From Actinobacteria bacterium OV320 (GTDB lineage: Bacteria > Actinomycetota > Actinomycetes > Streptomycetales > Streptomycetaceae), in NCBI GenBank assembly GCA_001298545.1, contig LJCX01000005.1, positions 124,001 through 188,000 of the forward strand: DNA of 64,000 nt, read 5' to 3'. The notes under the pieces are model-generated. The model was not told the origin of the DNA and searched no databases. It saw only the letters and a program-made list of their open reading frames with translations. Below, piece by piece: positions 17,259 through 25,741 of the stretch. Numbering within the stretch: the first letter of the stretch is position 1; the number at the start of each line of letters is the position of its first letter. A program made the translations under genes and the position numbers.

Positions 17259-17920
17259 CCGAGATGCCGGGTTGGCCCGTGAACGAGATGCCCGACGACC
17301 ACCGCCCCGCCAAGTCCATCAGGGTGCTGCTCGCGGAGGACCAGGGGATGATGCGCGGGGCGCTGGCCCTGCTGCTGGGGCTGGAGACCGACATCGAGGT
17401 CGTCGCGCAGGTGGGCACCGGGGACGCGATCGTGGACGCCGCGCTCCTCCATCGGCCGGACGTCGCGCTCCTCGACATCGAACTCCCCGGCATCAGCGGC
17501 CTGGACGCGGCCGCCGAGCTGCGCGACCAGGCGCCCGGGTGCCGGGTGCTGATCCTGACCACGTTCGGCCGGCCCGGCTATCTGCGCCGGGCCATGGAGG
17601 CCGGGGCCTCGGGGTTCCTGGTCAAGGACGGCCCGGTGGAGGAGCTGGCGGCGGCGATCCGCCGGGTGCTGGCCGGCGAGACGGTCGTGGACCCGGCACT
17701 GGCCACCGCCGCGCTGAGCGCGGGCCCGAACCCGCTCACCGCCCGCGAGTGCGACGTCCTGAAGGCCTCCGTGGACGGCGCGACCGTCTCCGACATCGCC
17801 GCCCGGCTGCACCTCTCGGAGTCCACGGTCCGCAACTACCTGTCCTCCGCGATCGGCAAGACGGGGACCCGCAACCGCATGGAGGCGATGCGGGAGGCCC
17901 GGCAGCAGGGCTGGCTGTGA
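17255..17920 (+). CDS. Response regulator, NarL/LuxR type
   Basis: 221 residues from a GTG that overlaps the kinase stop (GTGA). Receiver domain RVLLAEDQGMMRGAL with acidic pocket, phospho-acceptor Asp at about residue 74 (VALLDIELPG), switch Thr in ILTTFG, and Lys in FLVKDG. The C-terminal LuxR helix-turn-helix is LTARECDVLKASVDGATVSD through STVRNYLSSAIGKTG. It would be activated by the co-encoded DesK-type kinase. The residue after the receiver Asp and the DNA-binding domain match the DesR group. Targets unknown. Confidence 0.94.
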   Translation: MTEMPGWPVNEMPDDHRPAKSIRVLLAEDQGMMRGALALLLGLETDIEVVAQVGTGDAIVDAALLHRPDVALLDIELPGISGLDAAAELRDQAPGCRVLILTTFGRPGYLRRAMEAGASGFLVKDGPVEELAAAIRRVLAGETVVDPALATAALSAGPNPLTARECDVLKASVDGATVSDIAARLHLSESTVRNYLSSAIGKTGTRNRMEAMREARQQGWL

Positions 17921-18047
17921 GGACCGGCCGCACAGGCCGGCTGAGCCGGGCGTGAAGGCCTGCCTGGCCGGGCGTAAGGGCCTGCGGTGAGGGCCGGTTG
18001 TGAGGGGTGGCCGCAGAGGTCCGGACCGGCGCTGGCATAGTGCCCGC

Positions 18048-19520
18048 ATGTCTTTACCGATACGGATCCTCAGGCGTCCGGCCGCGCTCGCGGCGAGTGT
18101 CGCGGCACTGTTCGCCACGGCGGTGTCACCGGCCGCCGCCGACGGCTCCGAGCAGGTCGTGATGCGGTTCGAGACGCCAAAGACGTACGTCATGTACAAC
18201 GCCGACCAGGGGGCCTCGGCTTCGAACAACGGCTTCCCCGTCCCCGTCTTCGTCGAGCGGAGCAAGGGCGGCGAACCGGCTCGCAATGTCCGGGTCGTCG
18301 TGGACGCGTCGGGCCTGGGAGGCGTCGCCCGGCTCGGTGAAGGGGGCATGTGCAAGGCCGAGGGCACGATCTACACCTGCGAGTACGGCAACTTGCAGAA
18401 CGGCGACGGCGAGAGCTACAACCCCCTCGCCCTCCTCGGGGTGGACGGCGTCGAGCCGGGCGACAGCGGGACGGTGACGTACACCGCGACCGCCGACAAC
18501 GCGCCGACCATCACCGGTACCACCCGGATGACCGTCGGCGGTCCGACACTGACCGCGCCCGGGCAGGAGAAGGGCGTGAGCGGGCTGGCTCCGGGCAAGT
18601 CCGGGAACGTCACGGCACGGTTGGCCAACAACACCCGTTTTCCCACGGAGGCGGGCGTCGCCCTCCAGGTCAACGTGTCGGAGGGGCTGACGCTGACCGC
18701 CCTGCACAGCAACTGCTTCTACGCGGGCCCCGCGCCCACCTCCGCCTGGTGCACCTTCCCCACGAAGGCCGCGGCGGGCGCCGCCTACCGCGCCAGTGCC
18801 CCGCTGGTCTACACGGTCACGCCGCCCGGGAGACTGACCGGCGAGGTGACCTACACCTGGTCGTCGCCACCGGCCCGCCCCGCCGACCACACCGTGCGCG
18901 GCACCGGCGCCCCGCTCACCCTGGTCCGCACGGCCGCCCAGGACTTCGACGACACTCACGGCAGGCTCGGGATCACCACCACCGTGCAGGTCGACTACCG
19001 TCCGGTCACCGCGACCGTGCGGGGCCGGGTCGGTGACACGGTGAAGGTGCGACTCGGGCTGGAGGACCTCGGTCCCGGCCGGGTGCGGGGCGAAGAGGAA
19101 CAGGGCCGCTTCGAGGTGGTCCCGCCGGAGGGCACCACGGTCACCTCGATCCCGTACGTCTTCGAGGGGGACGGCGGGAAGTGGGCCTGCGCGCGACCGG
19201 AGAAGCCCGGCGGGGCGTTCGTCTGCGAGATCGGCCGCGACGCCCTCTACGAAGCGCGGCACGAAGGGGGCACCACCGCGATCGACTTCCACATCCGCAT
19301 CGATCGTCAGGTCCGGGGGGCCGAGGGCACCATCCGCACGTACAACCCGTTCGACCACACCCCGGCCAACGACGTCGCCGCCATCCCGCTCGACGCCTCG
19401 CCCGCCTCGCCCTACCGGATCTCCACTCACCCCTGGGCCTGGACCGCGGGCGCCCTAGTCCTCGTAGTCCTGGCGGCGGCGTACCTCCGTCGCCGCCGCC
19501 GCGACGCGAAACCGTCGTGA
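18048..19520 (+). CDS. Secreted, membrane-anchored surface protein of unknown function
   Basis: 490 residues from the ATG at 18048. N-terminal signal peptide (RILRRPAALAASVAALFATA, cleavage near SPAAA). The body consists of beta-rich stretches that look like Ig/CARDB or DUF11-type folds (ARNVRVVVDASGL, GDSGTVTYTATADNAPT, GKSGNVTARLANNT, VGDTVKVRLGLEDLGPG), with paired cysteines. The end is one transmembrane helix, WAWTAGALVLVVLAAAYLRR, followed by an Arg-rich tail. This is the usual layout of a cell-surface protein without a sortase signal. No enzyme motif seen. It ends 7 bp before the convergent methyltransferase gene. Confidence 0.8.
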   Translation: MSLPIRILRRPAALAASVAALFATAVSPAAADGSEQVVMRFETPKTYVMYNADQGASASNNGFPVPVFVERSKGGEPARNVRVVVDASGLGGVARLGEGGMCKAEGTIYTCEYGNLQNGDGESYNPLALLGVDGVEPGDSGTVTYTATADNAPTITGTTRMTVGGPTLTAPGQEKGVSGLAPGKSGNVTARLANNTRFPTEAGVALQVNVSEGLTLTALHSNCFYAGPAPTSAWCTFPTKAAAGAAYRASAPLVYTVTPPGRLTGEVTYTWSSPPARPADHTVRGTGAPLTLVRTAAQDFDDTHGRLGITTTVQVDYRPVTATVRGRVGDTVKVRLGLEDLGPGRVRGEEEQGRFEVVPPEGTTVTSIPYVFEGDGGKWACARPEKPGGAFVCEIGRDALYEARHEGGTTAIDFHIRIDRQVRGAEGTIRTYNPFDHTPANDVAAIPLDASPASPYRISTHPWAWTAGALVLVVLAAAYLRRRRRDAKPS

Positions 19521-19527
19521 CCGCGCC

Positions 19528-20178
19528 CTAGACGCCCGCGCCCGTGCGTCGCAGCACGCGCAGCGAGCCGGTGTCCGAGACCTCGGTGAAGGCGCCGGAG
19601 TCCAGGGCGCGGAGGTAGACGCGGTAGGGGGCCTGGCCGGTGAACTCGTCGACCGGGTCGGGGAACACGTCGTGGATGACGAGGAGCCCGCCCTCGGCGA
19701 CATGCGGTGCCCAGCCCTCGTAGTCGGAGGTGGCGTGCTCGTCGGTGTGGCCGCCGTCGACGAACACGAGGCCGAGGGGCGAGTTCCAGAACGCGGCGAT
19801 GCGCGGCGAACGTCCGACCAGGGCGACCACATGCTCCTCCAGGCCCGCGCGGTGCAGGGTCCGGCGGAAGGTGGGCAGGGTGTCCATCAGACCGACCTCG
19901 GGGTCGACGGTCTCCGGGTCGTGGTACTCCCAGCCTGGCTGCTGCTCCTCGCTGCCCCGGTGGTGGTCGAGGGTGAGCGCGCTGACCCCGGTCTGCCGGG
20001 CCGCGTCCGCGAGGAGGATCGTGGAGCGCCCGCAGTAGGTGCCGACCTCGAGCAGCGGCAGCCCGAGCGCACCCGCCTCGACGGCGGCCGCGTACAGGGC
20101 GAGGCCCTCGTCGACCGGCATGAACCCCTTCGCCGCCTCGAACGCGGCCAGGATCTCGGGCTTGGGTGCCGCGGGCAT
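19528..20178 (-). CDS. Class I SAM-dependent methyltransferase (Methyltransf_24 type)
   Basis: 216 residues from an ATG at 20178. SAM-binding motif LPLLEVGTYCGRSTILLADA, second-strand acidic residues in ALTLDHHRGSEEQQ, and VFVDGGHTDEHATSDYEGWA, which carries the metal- or substrate-binding DGxH typical of cephalosporin-hydroxylase or macrocin-type O-methyltransferases. Small-molecule substrate unknown. It stands alone between a surface protein and a transporter, so there is no pathway context. Confidence 0.85.
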   Translation of the reverse strand: MPAAPKPEILAAFEAAKGFMPVDEGLALYAAAVEAGALGLPLLEVGTYCGRSTILLADAARQTGVSALTLDHHRGSEEQQPGWEYHDPETVDPEVGLMDTLPTFRRTLHRAGLEEHVVALVGRSPRIAAFWNSPLGLVFVDGGHTDEHATSDYEGWAPHVAEGGLLVIHDVFPDPVDEFTGQAPYRVYLRALDSGAFTEVSDTGSLRVLRRTGAGV

Positions 20179-20379
20179 AGGGGGTCCTCCGGGGTCCGTG
20201 CGTGGTGTGCATGCCGTGCGGGTGCATGCCGTGCTGGTGGTTGCGGTGGTTGTCTATGCGCGCGGGTGTCCGTGCGTACGGCCGCCCATGCTGCCGCACC
20301 CCCCGCCGCCGAGGCGACAGGGGGTGCGGAAACGGCGGGCCGAGGCGCGCGCGGGGTGTGCGGGCCGGGCCCGGCTGGG

Positions 20380-22122
20380 TCAGGCGCTGACCGTCTCGCC
20401 GGGCAGGGCCAGGTCCAGGTCGACCGGACGCTCGTCGCCCGCGTGGGTCGCGGAGCTCGCCAGCGGGCCGTGGCCGGTGGCCTTGGCGGCGAGGACGTAG
20501 GCGCCCTGGGCCGGGACGGCGAGGGCGTAGCTGCCGTCCTCCTGCGACAGGGTGGCGCCGGCCTGGCGGCCGCGGCGGTCGATGAGCGTGACCCTGGCGC
20601 GGGCGACCGGGACGCCGTCGGCGTCCAGGACCCGGCCGCGGAAGCCCCGCAGGACCTCCTCGGCGTGCTTCAGGTTGGCTTCCTCCTCGCTGCTGGCGCG
20701 CAGCTGCGGCACGGCCGACGGACGCTGCTGCCTGGGCAGGAAGAGGGCGAGGAGCAGGCCGACCGCGACGGCGGCGGTGGCGATCAGGAAGGAGACGCGG
20801 AAGCCGTGCATGGTCGGTACGGCGACGCCGCCGACGTCGTTAGCGGTGTTGGCCAGCACCATGCCGATGACGGCGCTGGACACCGAGGTGCCTATGGACC
20901 GCATCAGGGTGTTGAGGCCGTTGGCCGCGCCGGTCTCCGAGGCCGGGACCGCGCCGACGATCAGCGCGGGCAGGGAGGAGTACGCGAGGCCGATGCCCGC
21001 GCCGAGGACGACGGCGATCACGAGGCTCTGCCAGGCGGCGCTCATCAGGCCGAGGCCCGCGCCGTAGCCGATCGCGATGATCAGCATGCCCAGGATCAGG
21101 GTGAACTTGGGGCCGTACTTGGCGGACAGCTTGGCGTAGACGGGCGCGGTGAACATCATCGTCAGGCCGAGCGGCGCGACGAGCAGACCGGCGGTGACCA
21201 TCGACTGGCCGAGGCCGTAGCCGGTGGCCTTCGGCAGCTGGAGCAGCTGCGGCAGGACCAGGGAGACGACGTAGAACGAGACGCCGACCATGATCGAGGC
21301 CAGGTTGGTGAAGAGGACGGCCGGTCGGGCCGTGGTGCGCAGGTCGACGAGCGGGGCCTTCAGCCGCAGCTCCATCACGCCCCACAGGACGAGGACGACG
21401 GCCGCGGCGGCGAAGAGGCCGAGGGTGGTGCCGGAGGTCCAGCCCCAGTCGCTGCCCTTGGTGATCGGCAGCAGGAAGAGCACCAGACCGGTGGAGAGGC
21501 CGATCGCGCCGGCGACGTCGAAGGTGCCCTCGGCACGCGCCGGGGACTCGGGGACGACGAGCAGGGTGAGGGCGATGGCGAGGGCTCCGAGGCCGGCGGC
21601 GCCGTAGAACAGGGCGTGCCAGTCGGCGTGCTGGGCGATCAGGGCCGCGAGCGGCAGGGCGAGGCCGCCGCCGACGCCGATCGAGGAGCTCATCAGGGCC
21701 ATCGCCGAGCCGAGCTTCTCGCGCGGCAGCATGTCCCGCATCAGGCCGATGCCGAGCGGGATCGCGCCCATCGCGAAGCCCTGGAGGGTGCGGCCGGCGA
21801 TCATCGTGATCAGGTCGCTGGTGAGGGCGCTGACCAGCGCGCCGACGACCATCACCGCGAGGCTGGCTATCAGCATGCGCCGCTTGCCGTACAGGTCTCC
21901 GAGACGGCCCATGATCGGAGTGGCCACGGCGCCCGAGAGCAGGGTCGAGGTCAGGACCCACGTGGCGTTGCTGGGCGCGGTGCCGAGCAGCTGGGGCAGG
22001 TCCTTGATGACCGGGACGAGCAGGGTCTGCATCACCGCGACCACGATGCCCGCGAAGGCGAGTACCGGGACCACGGCTCCGCTCGCTTCGCGGGTGGGCC
22101 GGCCGGTCGTCGTGTGCGTCAT
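20380..22122 (-). CDS. MFS transporter (DHA2-like) with C-terminal carboxypeptidase-regulatory-like domain
   Basis: 580 residues from 22122. Twelve to fourteen hydrophobic helices occupy residues 15-470. They include the MFS signature GRLGDLYGKRRML and motif C-like GVGGGLALPLAALIA. After a linker (SSEEEANLKHAEEVL) a roughly 80-residue beta domain follows: GFRGRVLDADGVPVARARVTLIDRRGR through SYALAVPAQGAYVLAA. This is a CarboxypepD_reg/SdrD_B-like Ig fold rarely attached to transporters. It would be cytoplasmic or extracellular depending on helix number. Likely a multidrug or metabolite exporter; the fused domain's job is unknown. Confidence 0.88.
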   Translation of the reverse strand: MTHTTTGRPTREASGAVVPVLAFAGIVVAVMQTLLVPVIKDLPQLLGTAPSNATWVLTSTLLSGAVATPIMGRLGDLYGKRRMLIASLAVMVVGALVSALTSDLITMIAGRTLQGFAMGAIPLGIGLMRDMLPREKLGSAMALMSSSIGVGGGLALPLAALIAQHADWHALFYGAAGLGALAIALTLLVVPESPARAEGTFDVAGAIGLSTGLVLFLLPITKGSDWGWTSGTTLGLFAAAAVVLVLWGVMELRLKAPLVDLRTTARPAVLFTNLASIMVGVSFYVVSLVLPQLLQLPKATGYGLGQSMVTAGLLVAPLGLTMMFTAPVYAKLSAKYGPKFTLILGMLIIAIGYGAGLGLMSAAWQSLVIAVVLGAGIGLAYSSLPALIVGAVPASETGAANGLNTLMRSIGTSVSSAVIGMVLANTANDVGGVAVPTMHGFRVSFLIATAAVAVGLLLALFLPRQQRPSAVPQLRASSEEEANLKHAEEVLRGFRGRVLDADGVPVARARVTLIDRRGRQAGATLSQEDGSYALAVPAQGAYVLAAKATGHGPLASSATHAGDERPVDLDLALPGETVSA

Positions 22123-22231
22123 GAGGTGGGGCCTCCGGGGGCGGTGCGTCAGGGATACATGGAGACCGAACCTGTATGCATGGGCAACTATTCCGATGCT
22201 TCGGCGTACTAACGATTTCTTTATCTTCTCT

Positions 22232-22285
22232 TGAAGGTTCCCCTGAAGGTTCCCCTGAAGATCGCCCTGAGGTTCCGCTGAAGGT
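22232..22285. repeat. Short tandem repeat CTGAAGGTTCCC
   Basis: About four copies, the last ones degenerate, in the gap between the MFS transporter and the TetR gene. Confidence 0.65.
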
Positions 22286-22335
22286 TGTCCCGCGCGAGCG
22301 ACGGCCGGGAGTCGGCCGGGGGCGGCGCCGGCGTC

Positions 22336-23001
22336 TCAGCGGGCGGGGGTCTGGAGGATGCCGCTGAGCAGCACGTCCAGGCCCCAGGTGTCGCGGTCGC
22401 CGGGCGAGAACAGGGCCGGTCGCAGCGCGGTGATCATCGGGTAGCGGTCGGCGGGCAGGGCCGCGTAGTGACGGTCGGCGTCCGCCACGACGGTCTCCTC
22501 CTTGCCCCCCTTGGTCAGGTAGGCGCTCTGTTCGGCGGCGGCCGCCGCGCTGTGGAGATGGAGCAGGTCGACGGCCCAGGCGGCGGTGATGTCGTCCAGG
22601 CCGCCCTGCTTGAGCAGCGCGAGCATGCGGTCGATGACGAGCAGGGCGTTGGCGCCGGTGGGGATCGCGCCGAGGGCGACGGCGGCCAGTCCCTCGTGCC
22701 GGCTCATGGCCTCGACGGTCGCCGCGACCAGCGCGTGCAGCTGCTCCCGCCAGGTGCCCTCCGCGGTGAGCGGGACCCGGGCGAGCGCCTCGTCCAGCAT
22801 CGCGGCCATCAGGTCGTCACGGTTGGCGACATAGACGTAGAGCGAGGCCGGCCCGGTGTCGAGCTCCTTGGCGACGCGGCGCATGGTCAGCGCGTCCAGC
22901 CCGTCGCGGTCGAGGATGGCCAACCCGGCACGCACGATCGCCTCGCGGCTGAGAGGGGCCTTGGCGGGCCGCGCGCGGCGGCTGATCGGCTCGGGGGTCA
23001 C
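22336..23001 (-). CDS. TetR/AcrR family transcriptional regulator
   Basis: About 221 residues from a GTG at 23001; an ATG at 23034 would add MPVAPPGYPLH. The helix-turn-helix is SREAIVRAGLAILDRDGLDALTMRRVAKELDTGPASLYVYVANRDDL, typical of TetR repressors, and the remainder is a ligand-binding domain of the TetR_C type. It is divergent from an NAD(P)H-binding oxidoreductase. The shared 188-bp region contains four copies of a 13-bp palindrome, so this protein very probably represses that gene and perhaps itself. Inducer unknown. Confidence 0.9.
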   Translation of the reverse strand: MTPEPISRRARPAKAPLSREAIVRAGLAILDRDGLDALTMRRVAKELDTGPASLYVYVANRDDLMAAMLDEALARVPLTAEGTWREQLHALVAATVEAMSRHEGLAAVALGAIPTGANALLVIDRMLALLKQGGLDDITAAWAVDLLHLHSAAAAAEQSAYLTKGGKEETVVADADRHYAALPADRYPMITALRPALFSPGDRDTWGLDVLLSGILQTPAR

Positions 23002-23081
23002 GTGGAGAGGGTAACCGGGCGGAGCAACGGGCACGAACGCCGGTCGCCACGAACGTCGACCGTGACGAACGCCGACCGTGA

Positions 23082-23164
23082 CGAACAGTGTTTGACACGA
23101 ACAACGTTCGTTCCCTACTGTCGAGATGACATCGACGAACAGCGTTCGCCACGAACGATGTTCG
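23082..23164. promoter_or_regulatory. Four-site TetR operator array with embedded promoter
   Basis: Four copies of CGAACnnNGTTCG-type palindromes: 23082-23094 (CGAACAGTGTTTG), 23098-23110 (CGAACAACGTTCG), 23136-23148 (CGAACAGCGTTCG) and 23152-23164 (CGAACGATGTTCG). They form two pairs, each with 16-bp spacing. A plus-strand promoter fits: TTGACA at 23092, then 18 bp, then TACTGT at 23116. The second operator lies between the two boxes. Binding would block the promoter of the NmrA-like gene. Confidence 0.8.
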
Positions 23165-23189
23165 CCACACTCGGAACAAAGGAACCGTC

Positions 23190-24038
23190 ATGATCCTGAT
23201 CACCGGAGGCCGCGGCGCGGTCGCCACCCGGCTGCTCGCCCTCCTGCACGCCGACGGCATACCCGTGCGGGTCGGCTCGGCCGCCCCCGCCGACCTCACC
23301 CCGCCTCCCGGCGTCGAGACGGTCACCCTCGACCTCACCGACCCGGCGACCTTCCCCGCCGCCCTGGCCGGCGTCACCTCCGTCTTCCTCTACGCCACCC
23401 CCGACCACGTCACCGAGTTCGTCGACCGGGCCCACCGGGCCGGCGTCACCCATGTCGTGGTGCTGTCCAGCTCAAGCGTCCTGGGCGTGCTCGACTCCGA
23501 GCCGAAGGACGACCCCCTGGCCGGCTCGCATCTGGCCGTGGAGCGGGCGCTGCTCGCCTCCCCGATCGCCACCACCCTCCTGCGACCGGGCTCCTTCGCC
23601 TCCAACGCCGCGTCCTGGGCCTGGCCCGTCCGGGCCGGACAGCCCGTCAGCCTGCCCTTCCCCGGCGCCCACACCGACCCCCTCCACGAGAGCGACCTGG
23701 CCGAGGCCGCCCACGCCGTCCTCACCGACCCCCGGCACCGGGGCGGCCGGTTCACCCTCACCGGACCCGAGTCGCTGACGTTCGCCGAGCAGATCGACCG
23801 GCTCGCCGCCGTCACCGGCCGTGCCATCGCGGTCAGGCACGTCACCGCCGAGGAGTGGAAGAAGGAGACCGACGGGCACATCCCCGCCGTCTACGCCGAC
23901 GCCCTGCTCGCCTGGTGGGAGTCCACGGACGGCAGACCCGTCGCCCTCACCCGCACCGTCGAGGAACTGACCGGCCACCCCGCCCGCCCCTTCACCGTCT
24001 GGGCCACCGAGCACATCGCCGACTTCACCGCCTCCTGA
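23190..24038 (+). CDS. NAD(P)H-binding oxidoreductase, NmrA/SDR atypical family
   Basis: 282 residues from an ATG at 23190 (AAAGGAACC upstream). Rossmann motif ILITGGRGAVATRLL, then VVVLSSSSVLG, HLAVERALLAS, and the substrate-side TLLRPGSFASNA. No Tyr-x3-Lys catalytic pair, as usual in NmrA-like proteins. Many members act as quinone reductases or redox sensors; the substrate here is unknown. It is repressed in all likelihood by the divergent TetR protein through the four operators upstream. Confidence 0.9.
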   Translation: MILITGGRGAVATRLLALLHADGIPVRVGSAAPADLTPPPGVETVTLDLTDPATFPAALAGVTSVFLYATPDHVTEFVDRAHRAGVTHVVVLSSSSVLGVLDSEPKDDPLAGSHLAVERALLASPIATTLLRPGSFASNAASWAWPVRAGQPVSLPFPGAHTDPLHESDLAEAAHAVLTDPRHRGGRFTLTGPESLTFAEQIDRLAAVTGRAIAVRHVTAEEWKKETDGHIPAVYADALLAWWESTDGRPVALTRTVEELTGHPARPFTVWATEHIADFTAS

Positions 24039-24129
24039 GCCACCGCTGCCCCGGGGCGACCCCCCACCCGCGCCCTGGGCCAAAATCCCGACGCAAGGAG
24101 CGCATCCCGGTTGAGACGTCCTCGCCTCG

Positions 24130-24460
24130 AAGCTCGCCCCCCGCTTCCTGCGCACGGCCGGGGCACGCACCGTGGCCACGCCGCTCGCGGCGACCGGGTT
24201 CGCCTGGCAGTCGACGATGAGCGCGGACGGCGGGTACGTCACGGGGATCATGCTGCCGGCGTCCTGATGATGCTCGGCGCGGGCCTGGCCTCGACCTCGC
24301 TCGCCTCGCCGGCCATCGCGGGCGCGGCACCGGGCGACGCGGGTCTGCCGTCCGGCCTGGTCGACACCTCCCGCGCGATGGCCCGCGCGCGCTGGGCCTC
24401 GCGATGCTGTCGACGCTCGCGTCCGCCGCATCCGTCCGCCGACCGGCCGCCGCACGTCAT
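24130..24460 (+). pseudogene. Remnant of an MFS (EmrB/QacA-like) transporter
   Basis: Three reading frames in succession encode pieces of the C-terminal half of a DHA2 drug exporter. Frame 1 gives LAPRFLRTAGARTVATPLAA and SADGGYVTGIMLPAS then stop (24265). Frame 3 gives MMLGAGLASTSLASPAIAGA and GDAGLPSGLVDTSRAMA. Frame 2 gives ALGLAMLSTLASAAS. These match the usual APRF...GYVTGI...GLASGLLNTSRQ...LGLAVLSTLA order in intact exporters. The front half is missing. At least two frameshifts and a deletion explain the pattern. The roughly 490-bp gap 24039-24528 holds nothing else. Confidence 0.65.
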
Positions 24461-24528
24461 CCGCCTCCGTCATCCGTCCGGCGTCGTCCCGCTGAGAGCT
24501 TCTCGGGGTGGCCGTTAGGGTGGCAGGC

Positions 24529-25563
24529 GTGTCGTACGCAGGCTCGAACCCCGGTCCCTTCGATCCCTCCGATCCCACCGATCCCTTCGGTCCCCCGCGG
24601 CCGCGCCGCTCGCCGCTGCGCCGCCCGCTGACCGTCGCGCTCGCCGCGCTGGTGCCCGGGGCGCTGCTCGGCTGGCTGGCGTACGAGGCGCTGGGCGGGA
24701 CCGGGAGCGGCGGGACGGAAGGGCCCGGGGCGGGTGCGGGAGCGGCGCCGAGCGTCCTGAGCTCCCCCGCGAACGGCTCGGACGGCTCGGACGGTGCGGG
24801 GAGCGCGGGCGGTGCGGGCGGTGCGGGCGGTGACGGGAAGACGGGTGTCGGTGCGGGCACCGCCCCGGCCCCGGCCGGGTCCGGCGCAACCTCGCTCCGG
24901 GGCAAGGTCGTCGTCATCGACCCCGGCCACAACCCCACCAACTACCAGCACACCGCCGACATCAATCGCCAGGTGGACATCGGCACCAACCGCAAGGAGT
25001 GCGACACGACGGGTACGTCCACGAACTCCGGTTACAGCGAGGCGGAGTTCACGCTGGACGTGGCCCACCGGCTGCGCACACTGCTCCAGCAGCAGGGCGC
25101 CACGGTGCGGCTGACGCAGGACGGGGACCGGCCGTTCGGCCCGTGTGTCGACGAGCGCGCCCGGATCGGGAACGCGGCGCACGCCGACGCGGTCGTCTCG
25201 ATCCACGCCGACGGCGCCGGGGCCGGGCAGCGCGGCTTCCATGTGATCCTGCCGGGCGCGGTGCACGAGGGCGGCGCGGACACCCGCGGCATCGTCGGCC
25301 CGTCGAAGGACCTCGGGAAGCTCGTCGCGGGCGACTTCACCCGGGCGACGGGCACTTCACCGTCCAACTACGTCGGCGACGGCACCGGTCTCGTCACGCG
25401 TGAGGACCTGGGCGGTCTCAATCTGTCAACGGTTCCCAAGGTGTTCATCGAGTGCGGCAACATGCGCGATACCAAGGACGCGGCGCTGCTGACCAGTGGC
25501 GCCTGGCGGCAGAAGGCGGCGCAGGGGATCTCTGAGGGAATCGTGAGTTTCCTGCGCGGGTAG
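24529..25563 (+). CDS. N-acetylmuramoyl-L-alanine amidase (Amidase_3)
   Basis: 344 residues from a GTG at 24529 (AGGGTGGCAGG upstream). A short cytoplasmic Pro/Asp-rich lead (DPSDPTDPFGPPRPRR) is followed by one membrane helix (LTVALAALVPGALLGWLAYE) and a Gly/Ala/Ser-rich spacer. The Amidase_3 zinc hydrolase domain comes last: VVVIDPGHNP (His), SEAEFTLDVAHRLR (Glu), VVSIHADGA (His), FIECGNM (Glu). It cleaves the MurNAc-L-Ala bond of peptidoglycan outside the membrane. Contains an insert with DTTGTSTNSGY after the first His. Monocistronic. Confidence 0.92.
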   Translation: MSYAGSNPGPFDPSDPTDPFGPPRPRRSPLRRPLTVALAALVPGALLGWLAYEALGGTGSGGTEGPGAGAGAAPSVLSSPANGSDGSDGAGSAGGAGGAGGDGKTGVGAGTAPAPAGSGATSLRGKVVVIDPGHNPTNYQHTADINRQVDIGTNRKECDTTGTSTNSGYSEAEFTLDVAHRLRTLLQQQGATVRLTQDGDRPFGPCVDERARIGNAAHADAVVSIHADGAGAGQRGFHVILPGAVHEGGADTRGIVGPSKDLGKLVAGDFTRATGTSPSNYVGDGTGLVTREDLGGLNLSTVPKVFIECGNMRDTKDAALLTSGAWRQKAAQGISEGIVSFLRG

Positions 25564-25741
25564 TGATCAGGGCACTCATCCCGGCGGACAGCGCGATCGT
25601 GGTGACGATAGTGTCGTCCCTACGATGAGGGGCCACCCCCGCGCTTCACACAAGGGCCTGACGGCGACATGGTGACAGCGACGCCTCTACCGATATGTGT
25701 ATGCGTGTACTGATGACGAGACGACTGACGAAGGACCTGAA

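Noticed and set aside
19672..22212. 846-residue plus-strand frame opposite the methyltransferase and MFS genes
   Set aside because: Low-complexity Gly/Asp/Glu/Arg composition; the real genes are on the minus strand with clear motifs.
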